Below are positions 1 through 13,000 of a stretch of 64,000 bases of DNA, piece by piece. Position 1 is the first letter of the stretch. Each line of letters begins with the position of its first letter. A program made the position numbers and the translations under genes. Where the stretch lies: contig NC_135714.1 in NCBI RefSeq assembly GCF_964656455.1, positions 62,645,850-62,709,849 of the forward strand, written 5' to 3'. The notes beneath the pieces were generated by a model. It did not search any database. It had not been told where the DNA came from and worked only from the letters and a program-made list of their open reading frames with translations. The DNA comes from Halichoerus grypus (Eukaryota; Chordata; Mammalia; Carnivora; Phocidae).

Positions 1-2076
1 TTTCGTTTAATTTTTTTTTTTTTTTTTTTTTTGGTGGTAGAAGAAAAGTGTATTTAGATACTGAGCGTTGGGAATCTGAGAAGTTGGCTTTTCCTTAGAA
101 AAGACTCACCTTTTCTTTGATTGCAACAGAGTGGCAGCCACGACTCATGATTCATCCCACTGGCATTTGAGTCAGCAGGTGGGGAATCTGAGTCCTTGAT
201 TGCAAATGACCATATATAGGAAACTGGTTTGTGCAGGGTCCCAGAGGCCCGGGTCCGCTGTAGGCCCCTCTGGCTGCTGATAAGGAGTTACACTGCTGGA
301 CAGAAATTCTGCCCCAGGATTTGTGTTCTGCACAGACAGCAAGACTCTGCCCTTGGGGAGAGCTATATTTACAACTTGTTTTATCAACATCATAAAAAAT
401 GTAACTCATTTAAACGTTTTTCTCCAAAGATATCCCCACTGGCTTCATGAAGGCAGAAAGCGACAGACTGACGAGAAAGGGAGTTTAAAGATGTAAAGAC
501 ACCCAGAATCTTGTTCTCAGAGCTGTAGTGGTCGTGTAGAGAGCCATCTGTTGAGAAATAGGGAGGGAGGATGAAGTAAAGAAAATGATGTAGATGCTCG
601 AATCCCTTTCTGAAAAGGATGTTTAAAGTTCTGTTGTAAGGTCATTTGGCCCCCACTGTGGAGTGATTTCTTCTTAACATTTAAATCAATAATAATTGTT
701 AATAATTTACAAATTATACTGGATCAACACATATTGCGCATCAGCTGTGACAATGTATGGGGCAGGCCCTTGGGTAAGGCAGAGCATGGGAGTTAACTTC
801 ATACCTTTGGAGTGTGACTGTCCAGATTCTGTAGGGGGACACTTACTTGCTGTGTGGCTAAAACATTATTGTACCTTCTCTGTGCCCCAGCTTCTTTATA
901 TGTAAAGTGGAGATGTTCTTAATGACACCTCGCTCCCTAGATTGTTGTGAGGCTTATATTAAATCATTCTTTCATTCATTCAGTATTTTTTTTAGTGCCT
1001 TCTATGCCCCAGTGAACTAATATGACAAAAAGCCTTGTGAAATTAACCTTCTAGTGCTTTTTATATGACCTGGCACATGGTAAGAACTCAGAATCCTAGC
1101 TGATATTATTATACATATGATTTCAGCAGCCCTCCTCTTCCCTTTCTGCAGATGAGGAAACGGAAGCTCAAGGAGATTGAGCTTTCAGAGGCAAAGTGAG
1201 AACTAGTGACACCTTGTATCCACTGTCTATCTGGAGGGATGTAATGGTAGACGTGGTAACTAGAAAGCCCACTGCCCTAGGCTACAGAGGGCCTGAGAAA
1301 ATCAGGCTAAATAATTCCAGAGACTACTAGTGTAATTTCCTACTGATCTTTGTTCTGGGGCTATCGTTGAATTTTTAGAATATTTTGTTCCCAGGATTGG
1401 TGGGAGTGACTTGCATTTCTAAATCAACCCTGGAGATATGCCAGCATGTTTGAATAATGTCTACATAGGAAAAGTGCCTGGGTTCCCAATAGGGCTCCAC
1501 CAAAGAATTGCCCTTTTTACCTCTGGGCCCTACCAGGAACCGGACTGCCTCCTCAAAGAGCAGGCATGTGTGTTTATAACAGGCTGTAGGCTTGGAGCCT
1601 TGTAAAATGTAAATGAAGATATCACAATCAAACACAAAGAATCCAACTGAAGCCAGCTAAAATTTGTTTGGGGATGGGGTCCGGGGAGACAATTTCTTTT
1701 TCTGTTGTTGTTCCCTAGGATGGTATCTATCCTGGTTAAAAGAACGCGGTAATCAACATAGTTCTATTGGATTTTTAAACGAGTCAAGAATTTGCTTTCC
1801 AGGAAACATATTTGTAAACCCCTTAAGTACAGTGATTTTTTTTCTCTCTTGTTTTGACCCCTTCCCAGGTCCAGCACAGTCCCTTGTACATAGTGGGTGC
1901 TCAGTAAATGTTTGTTTAGCAAATAGGGTACTTGATGCTAGAGACACATCATCTTACTGAGATGGTCTCTTTGAATGTTGACTTCTATTTTCTGGATTAA
2001 AGATTAGGGTTATTCTGAGATTATTGTATTCGGAATCCCAGATTTATTCTGTTTAGTAATTTTTTTCTTTTAATAG
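1..2076. other. Part of ANXA3 intron 1
   Basis: Non-coding. Starts with a T-run (10-32), which could be the A-tail of an antisense retroelement lying upstream of the window. Contains MIR-like (820-1110, + and 1140-1210, -) and L2-like (1850-1935) fragments. No exon with a donor site was recognised here; the first ANXA3 exon is assumed to be upstream. Confidence 0.5.
820..1110 (+). mobile_element. MIR SINE fragment, interrupted
   Basis: Core motifs CTTGCTGTGTGGC, TGTGAGGCTTATATTAAAT and CCTGGCACATGGTAAGAACTCA are in MIR order, separated by a short unrelated T-rich insert around 970-1040. Confidence 0.6.
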
Positions 2077-2113
2077 GTTCGTCTGATCTCAACTCAAGCA
2101 AAGGTGGAATATC
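2077..2113 (+). other. ANXA3: ANXA3 exon 2, 5'UTR part
   Basis: These 37 bases lie between a TTTTAATAG acceptor (AG at 2075-2076) and the start codon. The exon is only 52 bases long and carries just five codons, so most of the 5'UTR must come from an exon upstream of the window. Confidence 0.8.
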
Positions 2114-2128
2114 ATGGCTTCTATCTGG
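2114..2128 (+). CDS. ANXA3: ANXA3 coding exon 2 (residues 1-5, MASIW)
   Basis: Reads ATG GCT TCT ATC TGG, followed by donor GTAAGT at 2129. It ends at a codon boundary and joins GTT (Val6) at 18482 across a 16.35-kb intron. Confidence 0.95.
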
Positions 2129-4033
2129 GTAAGTAAAACTCAAGCCTTCACAATACAGTAACTTATCTTAGTCAAATCAAAATACAAAAAGTCAAAATAT
2201 TAAGAAGTTGATAAAAGGTTCATTTGAAAATATAACATGCCAAAAAAGCAAGGGGATATCTAAAAATAATAAAATATGAACATGTATCATAGAGGTACAT
2301 AGTTAAAATAATTTGTGATGACACCAAAGTAGAGGTGAATAACAGAGTAAATTTAGTAGGTGATTTGGGAGTTTATTATGTGATAAGGATAACATTTCAT
2401 ATCATGAAAAGATGGCTTATTCAACAAATAATGTTAGGAAAATTTCTAGCCATTTGGGAAAAAAGTAAATCTATATTCCTTCCCCCTTCTTACATTAAAA
2501 TGCATTTCAGATGGATAAAATCTGAAATGAAAGAGACAAAATATGGGTGAATGTTAAAAATAATCATGGAGTAGGGACAGCAGTTACAACTATGACACAA
2601 ACCAAAAGCCTAAAAGAAAAATACTGATCTACTTGGGGCGCCTGGGTGGCTCAGTCGTTAAGCGTCTGCCTTCGGCTCAGGTCGTGATCCCAGGACCCTG
2701 GGATCGAGCCCCACATCGGGCTCCCTGCTCAGCGGGAAGCCTGCTTCTCCCTCTCCTACTCCCCCTGCTTGTGTTCCCTCTCTCGCTATGTCTCTCTCTG
2801 TCAAATAAATAAATAAAATCTTTAAAAAAAAAAAAAAAATACTGATCTACTTAACTACATATAAACTTATGATTTATGACCACAAAATAACACTATTAGT
2901 AGAGTCAGAAGACAACCCACAGGGAAAAAAATATTTGGAGCACATCAGACAAAAAATTTATTTTCTTAACATAAAAATTACTTGAATAAATCAATAAAAA
3001 AAACTTGATGGAAATTTGTCAGAGACATGAATAGGACATGAAAAGAATTACAAATGTCCCACAAACACATGAAAAGATGTGATCACTCACTAGGAAATAA
3101 AGAAACATGAATAACACCATGAGAAACCATTTCTACTGGAGAATTGGTAGAGCTGAAAAAAAAACACATAATGAGACCAGTATTGCAGAGTCTGTGGGCA
3201 AGACAAGCACTCTCATACTCTGATCATGGGAGACAAAACCTGACACACTTTTGGATGGCATTTTGGTGATATCTATCAATGTTTACATGCACACCCCCTT
3301 TAACCAGTTATTCCATTTCTGGGTATTTATCTTATTGATACACTTGCATAAGGCTGAAAAAATATAGGCCTAAAGACATTCATTTGTATTAATGAAAATA
3401 TGCAGACAGCATAAATGGCCAGCATAAATGGGCATGAAATTATTAAATTACTCATTTGTAACCTACAGCCATTTTTTAAATATTTATTTATTTGAGGAGG
3501 GGGACAGAGGGAGAGGGGAAGTCCCAAGTCGACTCTGTGCTGAGCACGGAGCCCAACACCAGGCTGGGTCTCACGACCCTGAGATCACAACCTGAGCCCA
3601 AACCAAGAATCGGGTGCTCAACTGACTGTGCCACCCAGGTGCCCCCAGCTTACAGCCATTTTTATGTGGTCGTTAAAAAAAAGTGGGGAACAAGGGGGTC
3701 AGTTCCCTATATATTGACATAAGAAAATGTCCAAAGATATGTTAATCAATGAAAAAAATCAAGTTACAGAATAGTATGTAGAGAATGATTCTGTTTATTT
3801 TTTTAATTTTTTAAAGATTTTTATTTATTCTGGAGAGAGAGAGAGCATGAACGAGGGGAGGGGCAGAGGCAGAGGGAGAAGTAGACTCCTTGCTGAGCAG
3901 GGAGCCTGACACAGGGCTCGATCCCAGGACCCTGAGATCATGACCTGAGCCGAAGCAGATGCTTAATGACTGAGCCACCCAGGCTCTGATGATTCTGTTT
4001 AAAAGAAAGTAAAAAAAAAAAAAAAAAAAAATG

Positions 4034-4075
<42 letters not shown>

Positions 4076-7000
4076 TAATACAGTTTATATGTATATGTAT
4101 ATACATATACATGTATATGGTCTTTATGTATATACATGTATATATATTTATGTATTTACATATATTTATGTATATACATAAAGACTATATTACATGAAAA
4201 CTTTCTAGAAAGGCAGAACTGTGAGCAAGGGCACATTTATTTTTCAGTGCATCACCTTCCATGCCCTAATTTTTTTGTTAATGATGAACATACATTACAT
4301 TTCTTGAGTGAGGGACAGAAAGGCTTAAAGAATAACTTGTATGGAGATATACCAGCCCAAGGTATGGGTGGTGTTTGTGGGAGGTGTGCTGCTGCAAGGT
4401 TTTCTTGGCCCCAGGTTATTCCCTTACCACTGGCCAGGAGGCCAAGCTGTCCTCTTTCCAGGTCTAAAATTCCCCCTGCTATTATGGATACTTAGTAGAG
4501 CTTTGCACAGTGGCAGTATCTTAGCCAATGAGGTTTATCCGAGGTGTGATTATTGCTAATGGATACTTAGTAGAGTCAGATGGAAAAAAAAAAAAAAAAG
4601 CATCTCTCCAAAATGCTGGTGTTAAAAAAGAAAATTCTCCTCTCGTCCTAGTCCATTAGTAAATCGACATAGGTCAGGCTCTCCAATTAGTTGGTCAGCT
4701 GACACCTTCAAAGTTGTTAGTCTCTTACTGTGCCTAGTTTATGAATTAAACTTTATCGTAGCTCTGCATGTTTAGGAAAAAAAAAAAACAGTGTATATAG
4801 GATTCAGTACTATCTGCAGTTTCAGTGGGGGTCTTGGCATGCATCCCCAGTGGATGTGGGCGGGGGCTCCTGTATAGACATACAATGGAGTATTATTCAA
4901 CCTTAAAAGGGAAGAGAATTCTGATACATGCTACAACATGAATGAACTGTGAGAACATTATGCTAAGTGAAATAAACCAGTAGTAAAAGACAAAATACTA
5001 TGATTCCATTTATATGAGGCATCTAAAGTAGTCAAATTCATAGAGACTGAAAACAGAGTTGTGGTTTCCAGGGGCTGAAGGGGATTTGCTGCTTCATGGG
5101 TATAGAATTTCAGTTCTGCACAATGAAAAAGTCCTGGAGATCTGTTTCACAATACTGTGAATATTTTCACCACTATTGAACTGTTGTACACTTAAAAATG
5201 GTTAATGTGGCAAACTTTATGTTATGCTTTTTTTACCACAATAAAAAAACCCTGAGATTTCTGTAAATATTCTTATCACTAAGTTTTATCTTTTCTCTTT
5301 TTCCCTCTTACACACAAAAGCACATACACACCTAAACACAAATAAGCAATCAAGTCCATGCTTTTCTCCAGAACTGTAGATCAGTTTGTGGTTACTAGAG
5401 GATGATGAGTTTATTGGAGTGATATGATCAAGAGAGAAGACTTTGGTTGCTATTTTAGTATATTTCCGTTGCAGATGAAACAATAGCTGGTTTCCTAGGT
5501 CTTTATATTCTAGATATGTTGCAACCCTCCCATTGTTTCAGATGAGTTAACAGTCTATGTTGAATTACTGTTTCCTTTTTTTGGAAATGTTGCATATCTC
5601 TGTTCAGGGTTGTGTTCTCCTACTTAACCCCTGATGGAAAGGCCTGATGTCTTATCACTTTGCACTGTGGACCCAGGGTCCTTTTAGGTTGCCTTTAGAT
5701 CCATAGCAAACACTCGGGCAAACTACAAATTAGAATGTCTTAGGAACATGATATGTGTGTATGGTTGATATCTTTACTGCTTTGGAAGTGGCGGGCAGGT
5801 GCTCAGGAGCTCTTGGTGGGGCGGGCCCACAGCCTCTTCTCCATCAGAGGCTCCTGGCTGAGCAGGAAGGCTCGGCTCTGTGAATGGCAGTCATGTGGAG
5901 ATCTGGGCTGTACTTGTTCTCGAGGATCGTGCCCCTGATGCTGCTGAGGGTGGCCTGGGCATTCTAACAAGAATGGTGGTCCGTACGTAGGAGGTGGCAA
6001 GTTTTCTGTGGCCGGATCTCTGCTACCTGACCACCACTACACCTTTGCCATCGGCCGCGGGCTCCAGGGCCACAGTCTTACGCTGAATCCGCCGGTTGTG
6101 GCGGAAGGAGTTGCGAGCCTTCAGGTGACTGGGCTGTATGTCTGCTTGTTCCTCTGGATCCCGACGCTGGAGCCGTTCCGGACGGCCATCCGTGCAGGTG
6201 GGCGGTCGTGGTGGCGGCCCCTCTCACTACGGCAGCCGGAGGCGGGAAGAGCGGGAACGTGACTTTTTATTAAGATACCATAACAATATCTTTCCTACAT
6301 GTGCCTTCCCCAGAGCTGGCTTTCTCAAGCAAATGTTCTGGGCTCTTTGCTCCTTGGTCAATTCCTAACTTCCTTTGACCTTTTGTTTGAATCCTCAAGT
6401 TAGTATTTTTATTATCCTCCTAAAATTTTTCTAAACTCGTCATCACCGTAATCATTATGAACTGTTAGAACATCCTAACTGGCTGTACATTTTCCCTTCC
6501 CCACTCCAAACTCAACTTTATAAATGAGGAAGGGGGAACAGAGAGCCACTCTGGAACTAAGGGATAAAAGATGTTTTCCAAAAATGTAACCACATAAATA
6601 GGTTGCCTACAAGCTTTGGAAGGAGTTCATCAAAAGGGTAAACAATTAAAGCAGCAAGTACCTGCTGTACTGGGCTCTCCTGGGAGCAGAAGGAGGACAG
6701 TCCAGCCACAATCCCAGGTCTTCTTTTCATAACTCTCTAATTGTTTAAAAGGCAGGCTCTTGAATATGACCTGGAGCAAGTTACCTAGTCTCCTGCTGTC
6801 CCCATTACCTCCCCTGTAAAATGGGTAGAACAATAGTACCAGCATCATTTAGTGCTTGTGAGAATTAACCCAGTTCATATAAAATGCATTAACCGTGCCT
6901 GGCATGTAGTGAGCAGTCAGTAAATGTTAGTTGTAATCATTATCATTTCAATATGTTTTTTTTTTTAGAAAACATATTCCTTGCTAATTATTATCCCTGC

Positions 7001-10000
7001 AGCTATTTTAGCTATTTTAGGAAAGGAGTTTCTGCCTGTCTCCTGGGCCTGATTTTATTACAAATCAATAGGATTCTCCTCCCCATTGGAATGATTGTCT
7101 CTGAGCCATCTGAACACAGATGGGTTTTCCCCAAATAGATTCTTTCTGACCACTCCTATTTTCAGTATTTTTTTATTTTATTTTTAAGATTTTATTTATT
7201 TATTTGAGAGAGAGAGAGCACAAGCAGGGGGAGCGGCAGGCAAAGTGAGAGGGAGAAGCAGGCTCCCCGCTGAGCAGAGAGCCCAATGTGGGGCTCGATC
7301 CCAGGATCCTGGGATCATGACCTGAGCCGAAGGCAGACACTTAACTGACTGAGCCACCCAGGCGTCCCTGCAGTATTTTTTTAGAGCAGTTTTAGGTTCA
7401 TAGCAGAATGAAGCAAAGGTACAGAGATTTTCTATAGACACATGCATAGGGTCCCCCATTATCAGCATCCCCCACCAGAGTGGTACATTTCTTGCAAATG
7501 ATGAACCTGCACTAACTCATCATACTCACCAGAGTCCACAGTTTACCCTACAGCTCATTCTTGGTGTTGTACGTTCTGTGGATTTGGATATTTCCATATG
7601 TTTAAAGACACAGAATACTGTGTTCCCACTCCAAGTGGGTGTACTGCAGTACAATTCTGACACGAACTACCTGGAGTTAAACTCTACAGGTTTAAGAGCT
7701 CGGCCCTCACTTCCAACGTCAGCTGCAAGTCTCAGAGCCACCTGCTCTTCCAACCCATACAGTTGGGGATTTCCATGACCCTCTTGCGTTCAGTAATTGT
7801 CTAGAACAACTCACAGAATTCGCTGAAAGTGCTGTATTTACACTTAGAGTTTTATTATAAAGCCTACCTACACATAGAGCAAGGTCTGGAAAGGTCCTGT
7901 CCCCGTGGAGTCAGGACGGATCACCCTCCCTGCACATCGTGTGTCCACCAGCCAAGGAGCTCCTCCGAGCCTCTATGCAGAGTTTGTACTGGGATTTCAT
8001 TACATAGGCGTGATTGATTAAGTCACTGGCCACAGGACTGAACTTAATCTCCAGTCTCCTTTCCCTCCCAAACTGCCAATCATCCCCATCTTATACCTAT
8101 GCAGAGGTCTACCATGAGTCACCTCGGCAGCATAATAAAGACACTCCTATCAGGAAATTCTGATGGTTTTGACGCTCTCTGCCAGGAACCCAGGAAAAGA
8201 CTAGAGATATTCTTTATCATACCATACATACGTAACTCACACTGAGGCTGCACAGAATTTCCGAAATATCATATTCCTTTATTTTTTTACTAAAATGATA
8301 TTAACACTCAGGCACTGGTTACCTTGTGCTGATCAGAACCTCTGCTTGGAAGTTCCTATCTTAAATAATAAGTAACACAGGGGAAAATGAGTAATGCTTT
8401 GTAATAAATACAAATTAGCAGATAGAATCACTCAAAACACGGGGTCCGTGGAGAAGAAATACTTAAAGGGATTCTTGAAAGTGGAAAGGTTGGGGAAAGC
8501 TTATCTAGGGTGGAAACTGGCTAATAGGAAAAATTAATCCCTGAAAACGTGTTCTTGATGAAAAGGAGAGCATAACTTTCCTTCCCTGCCTGACCCTTCC
8601 TCTCTCTCCTGGAAACAAGACTGGTGCAGTTTGACCCATGAGGACACAATGGTCCCATTTCTGCTGTGTAACACAGAGTAGTGACATCAGCAGTAGGGCT
8701 CCCGGGAAAGGTGCAATGTGCTAATGGAAGAGAGCATTTGGGAAGATGATGCCTTTCCACTTCTGTTCCATGGATGACACCAGCCCTGGACATATGATGC
8801 TATTGGTCCTGGGTACAAGAAGTTGGTGAGAGCCCTGTCCAGTTCATATGTCTTGCTTTGGTGGAACATCCCGTCAGACCTTTCTTTCCTGGTGTGTTTG
8901 CTCTTCCTAACCATGCAAACGTGTGGGAAGAACACTTGTGTTACACGCATGTGGTCGTGTTAAATTTCTCCTCTGGTCTCCTTGTCTACTGCATCTTAGG
9001 GCTGGAAGATCTGGCTCTATAATTGTTTTCACTGAGCTAGACTTTTCACATCCCGAGGAGAATGGGCATCGTGCCTGATTAGGTGCTCTTCAACATGATG
9101 CAACTCCCGGTCTGGTGTGTGTTTTAAACCATGTTCCCGAAGCGGTATTTAGATAAATACTGGCAGCTGCAGAAATGGCCCTCTGCAGGAAGTTAATGAA
9201 AAACAGGTAAGACCTGGATTTCAAATCAAAACATTAGAGCTTTGTTTCAGGACAGAGTCTAGAAAGAAACTGTCTAATCTGAGTGAGAAGAGAGAGGCTT
9301 CCCGGGAATGAATAGACCAAGCATTAAAGAGCTCTCCTTTGCCACTTCCTGACCCCAACTCACCCATTGAAGGCGTGGGGCCCCTCTTTCACATTTAATC
9401 ATACTAAAAGGTGTAATTTGCCAGATCTAATGAGTAGCTACTGAAGAAGCCTGGTAAATCAGAGGCAAAGAGGAAAAGAAAAAGTTTTAGATTGAAAGCA
9501 AGGAATGTGAAGGGGAGAAGGTATAATTTGATTCTCTTGAATGCCTGTGTTTTGGTGGATGCAGAGCTGTGGGAAAACGCAAGTATTTTAGAGTACTGAG
9601 CAATAAGATTAAGACAGATGTAGGGGTCTTAACACAAAATAAAAGAGAATAAGTCAAAAGGGCAGAAAATCCTCAAGTCTGTCCCTTCCTCTATGATCAG
9701 ATCTTTGCTCCTTTTATTTTTAACCATTTGTGTTTGATTAAATACTTCACCTGGGTTTCGGAAACATGTTTAAATAGAGGTAGTGACAGCCCCGTCTGAA
9801 CAGCATTTACAAAAGGTTTGAAGAATGCGTTACTCAGATTTCTGAGGTGTGTCATGGAGCTCTGAAAAGTCTGGTAGTGGCATTTGAGAATTATCAAAGA
9901 AAGCAAGACTCAGAATAAGAAAGCATTTTTTATTCATTTAGTCATTCAACAAATATTTGCTAAGATCTACTATGTGCCAGACACTGTTTTGGGCTCTGGA

Positions 10001-13000
10001 AATACAGAGAAAGAGAAATTTAAAAAACGTGGAGCTTATATGCCTCTGATTTTATTAAGGAAGATGGCTAATAAAGAAACAAATGTATAATATATAACGT
10101 CAGTTGAAAGTACTCTGGAGAAAAGCAGAGCTAGATAATGACAGTGACGGGGAGTGTTATTTTCTGCTCAGATATGTGAGCAGAAGTCAACATGGAGTGA
10201 GGGAGTGAGCTGGGAGTCTATCTTGGGGAAGAGCATCCAGGCAGAGAGAACAGCAGGCGTAGCCTGAGGCAAGGTGTATTTGAAGAGCAATAAGAAAACT
10301 CCCATGGGGTGATAGGAGGGAGACCAGGAGAATCAGGGAGGTATTACACATCTTTTTTCGGGATCCTCCAAGGGCTACAAAGAATCTTAATAATCCCAGT
10401 AGCCTTTGTATAAACTCTACAAGGTGTTCCCATTATGTAGGTTTACTTTACATTAGGAAGAATTCTTAGCAACTTATTGTGAGGATTGTCACTTCCCAAA
10501 CACACACTTACACAAAACTCATAAAATAATGCATATTGCCATCATGTCATGTGGGCATTAATGACCGTGGCCACAGATGCAAGAAGTGTTCTTTCTGTCA
10601 TATTACAAACAGCAAACGTCCCTGGGCTCGGTCCCTCCTGGGTGGATTTCCATCCCATAGAAGTGACGTGGGAGGAGAGTGTGTCACCACTGTAGTCCCA
10701 ACATCCTGCCAAACCAGCTCCATTCTCTAGCCAAGTACCCATTTCAGAAGATGTGGATGATGCCCGACTCCCCAGTTCAGTGAGCCAGGTTCCCTTTACC
10801 TTCCACAGTTAGAGAGCAGGTCCCTTTGACAGAGGTGTCTCCCCGAGAAGGTGAAGTCAGAAACGTACTTCATCTAACAGGATGTGGCCAGTATAGCCAC
10901 CCTAGTTTTCAGCTCTTTGTGGCTCTTGGCCAAGAAGAGAGTTTGGTCAAGAACTCTTAGCTAAGCTAAACCTGACTTGGATTGTGGAGGAAAAATGTAA
11001 TCCTCAGATACTGGTGCTAAATAACTCAGAAGAAGATAAATATAAATTGTTTATAATCTGCTTCAAACAAATAATGAAAATTCTTCTGAGAAAGAAGTTT
11101 GTGTTGATAAAGACTTTCTGGAGGACTGGTGTTTCAGACCCAATCCAGATAGTTAGGTTTGCTGCCTCTGCCAGAGAACCCCTGAGTGCTTGGAGAGACA
11201 GGAAGAAAGACATAATGGAATCACTGGAAACATCTCTGGTTCACCAGTCTTCCACCCTGGCTTCTGGAACCAGCTTTGAAAGACCTGGAATAGCCTGTGG
11301 TGCTGAAAGTGGCCACCGAAATATTTCTAACCTCGTCCACATCTCCCAGGATACAATGGTCACTTTGATTTCTGGACTACTGATGTTTGAAGGGAGTAAT
11401 TTCATCAAGCAGCCAATTGTCTTATGTAGGCCTTGGAGAAATTCCACACCGTCTTCCTTCCATTTTCTTCCAGCAAACTCATTCACAGTTGTTTATTAAG
11501 GCCCTAGCTGAAGACTGAGTACTGGGCTGGAGCTGGATATACCGTAGTAAAACAAAAGGTCTCTACCCCCTGGAATTTTATGTTGGAGGAGGTGGGGAGA
11601 CACAGATATAAACAGTGAGAGATAAGACCGAGTGCTGAGGGCCCTAAGTGGGGAAGGGCTGCTGAGATGAAGACCAACAGGAGAGGACCCACTCAGGTCC
11701 AGTGGCCAGGGCTGGCCTGTCAGAGAAGATGGCCTTTAAGCAGAGGAGTGAAGGTAGAAGAACATTCCAGATAGAGGGAACAGCATGAACAAAGGCATTA
11801 AGATGAGGAAGAATTCAACATACATCAGCTGAGAACTGAAGTGTGCTGGACAAAGGGGAGAGTAGCTGCAGGTGGGGGCAAAGAGGGAGGCTGGGCCAAG
11901 CCATGCGGGGCCAGGGCCGTGCAGACCAATGCCGTAGACCCCTTGGCTGCTGCGCGGGAGGTGGTTGGAGGCTGGCAATGGTAGGAAAGGAGACTGCTGC
12001 GGATGTCCGTGTCCAGGGCAATGGTGATGGTGACTTGGACAACAGCAGGGGCAAAGAGGATGGGGAGATTGCTGATGGATTGAATGTGCAGGGAAAGAGA
12101 GACGCCTCAAACAAGACTCCCAGTTTGTGGAGGTTGGTGCCATTTAGAGGAAGAAGGTCAAACTGGGGAGGAGCTCAGAAAGCCGTCGGATCGCCTGGGT
12201 TCGGTTCCTGGCTGTGCCGCAGATGAGCCACGGAACCTTGGACAGACATCTTACCTCTCTGTGTCTTCTCCCCCTAAAGTGGGGGTCAGAATAGTACCGA
12301 CCTTGTAGGGTGGGTTTTGAGGATTAAATGAGCACATATGGGTAAAGCACAAGTAAATATCATGGAATTGTTACATAGGGGAGGAAATCAGCTTGGGAGG
12401 AAATAATAGATAATGTGCTACACTTGGATACATCAAGTAGACATTGAATATACAAGACCAGTGTTCAGAATAGAAGTCTGGGCTGGATTGACAGAAGTGA
12501 GAGTTGTTTGCATGATTAGAGGGAAAGAAAAGAGATTTTCCATTTTAGAAGTACCTGTTCTGTAGAAGTCAGGCAAAGGGGACGAGCTGACAAAGGAGAA
12601 TAAATACAAGCTGGGGTGGCAAATAGAAACCCCAGGGATGGGGCCCAGGAGCCAAAAGAAGGCAGAAGTCTGGCTGGGTTGATCATGACACAGGCTTCTG
12701 AGAGGCCAGGGTTTCTTCTGATTATAATCTGTGTTTCATGGAAGATCCAATGCAAATAGCTTGTGTGTCCCTACCTCCCCTAATTGCTGAATCACACTTA
12801 GCTCCTACTCCGGCCCAACACCCTCTGTTACCACATCCCAGTGCTCTTGCTCTGAGGCTCCCTGATGAAATCATATTTAAAAAAGAACGGAAGGCAAGTA
12901 TGGATCTTTTCTCATTCGAGCAAGACAAGAAGAAATGCATACATTGCCTCTGGACCCCTCGGAAGCACTTTATTTATTTATTTATTTTAAAGATTTTTAT

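Larger units (their letters stand above)
2200..4030 (+). mobile_element. Old L1 (L1M group), ORF2 3' part and 3' end, with three nested SINEs
   Basis: Sequence follows the C-terminal part of L1 ORF2 and its tail on the + strand (TTCATTTGTATTAATGAAAATATGCA, CAAGTTACAGAATAGTATGTAGAGAATGATTCTGTTT in short pieces), ending in an A-run near 4011-4030. All frames are broken. CAN-SINEs at 2635, 3477 and 3797 were inserted later. Confidence 0.75.

Noticed and set aside
2635..2710. tRNA-like A-box sequences at the head of each SINE as tRNA genes
   Set aside because: They are CAN-SINE heads: no cloverleaf closure, B box degenerate, and each is followed by a CT-rich body and A-tail with target duplications.
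3811..4137. Frames made of YIYIY-type repeats and SINE translation
   Set aside because: Products of the TA/CA microsatellite and an antisense SINE.
10984..11499. 171-codon + strand open frame in intron 2
   Set aside because: Longest non-repeat frame in the introns, but no family motif, no splice or poly(A) context, and its 3' end runs into an antisense L2-like fragment. Likely chance.
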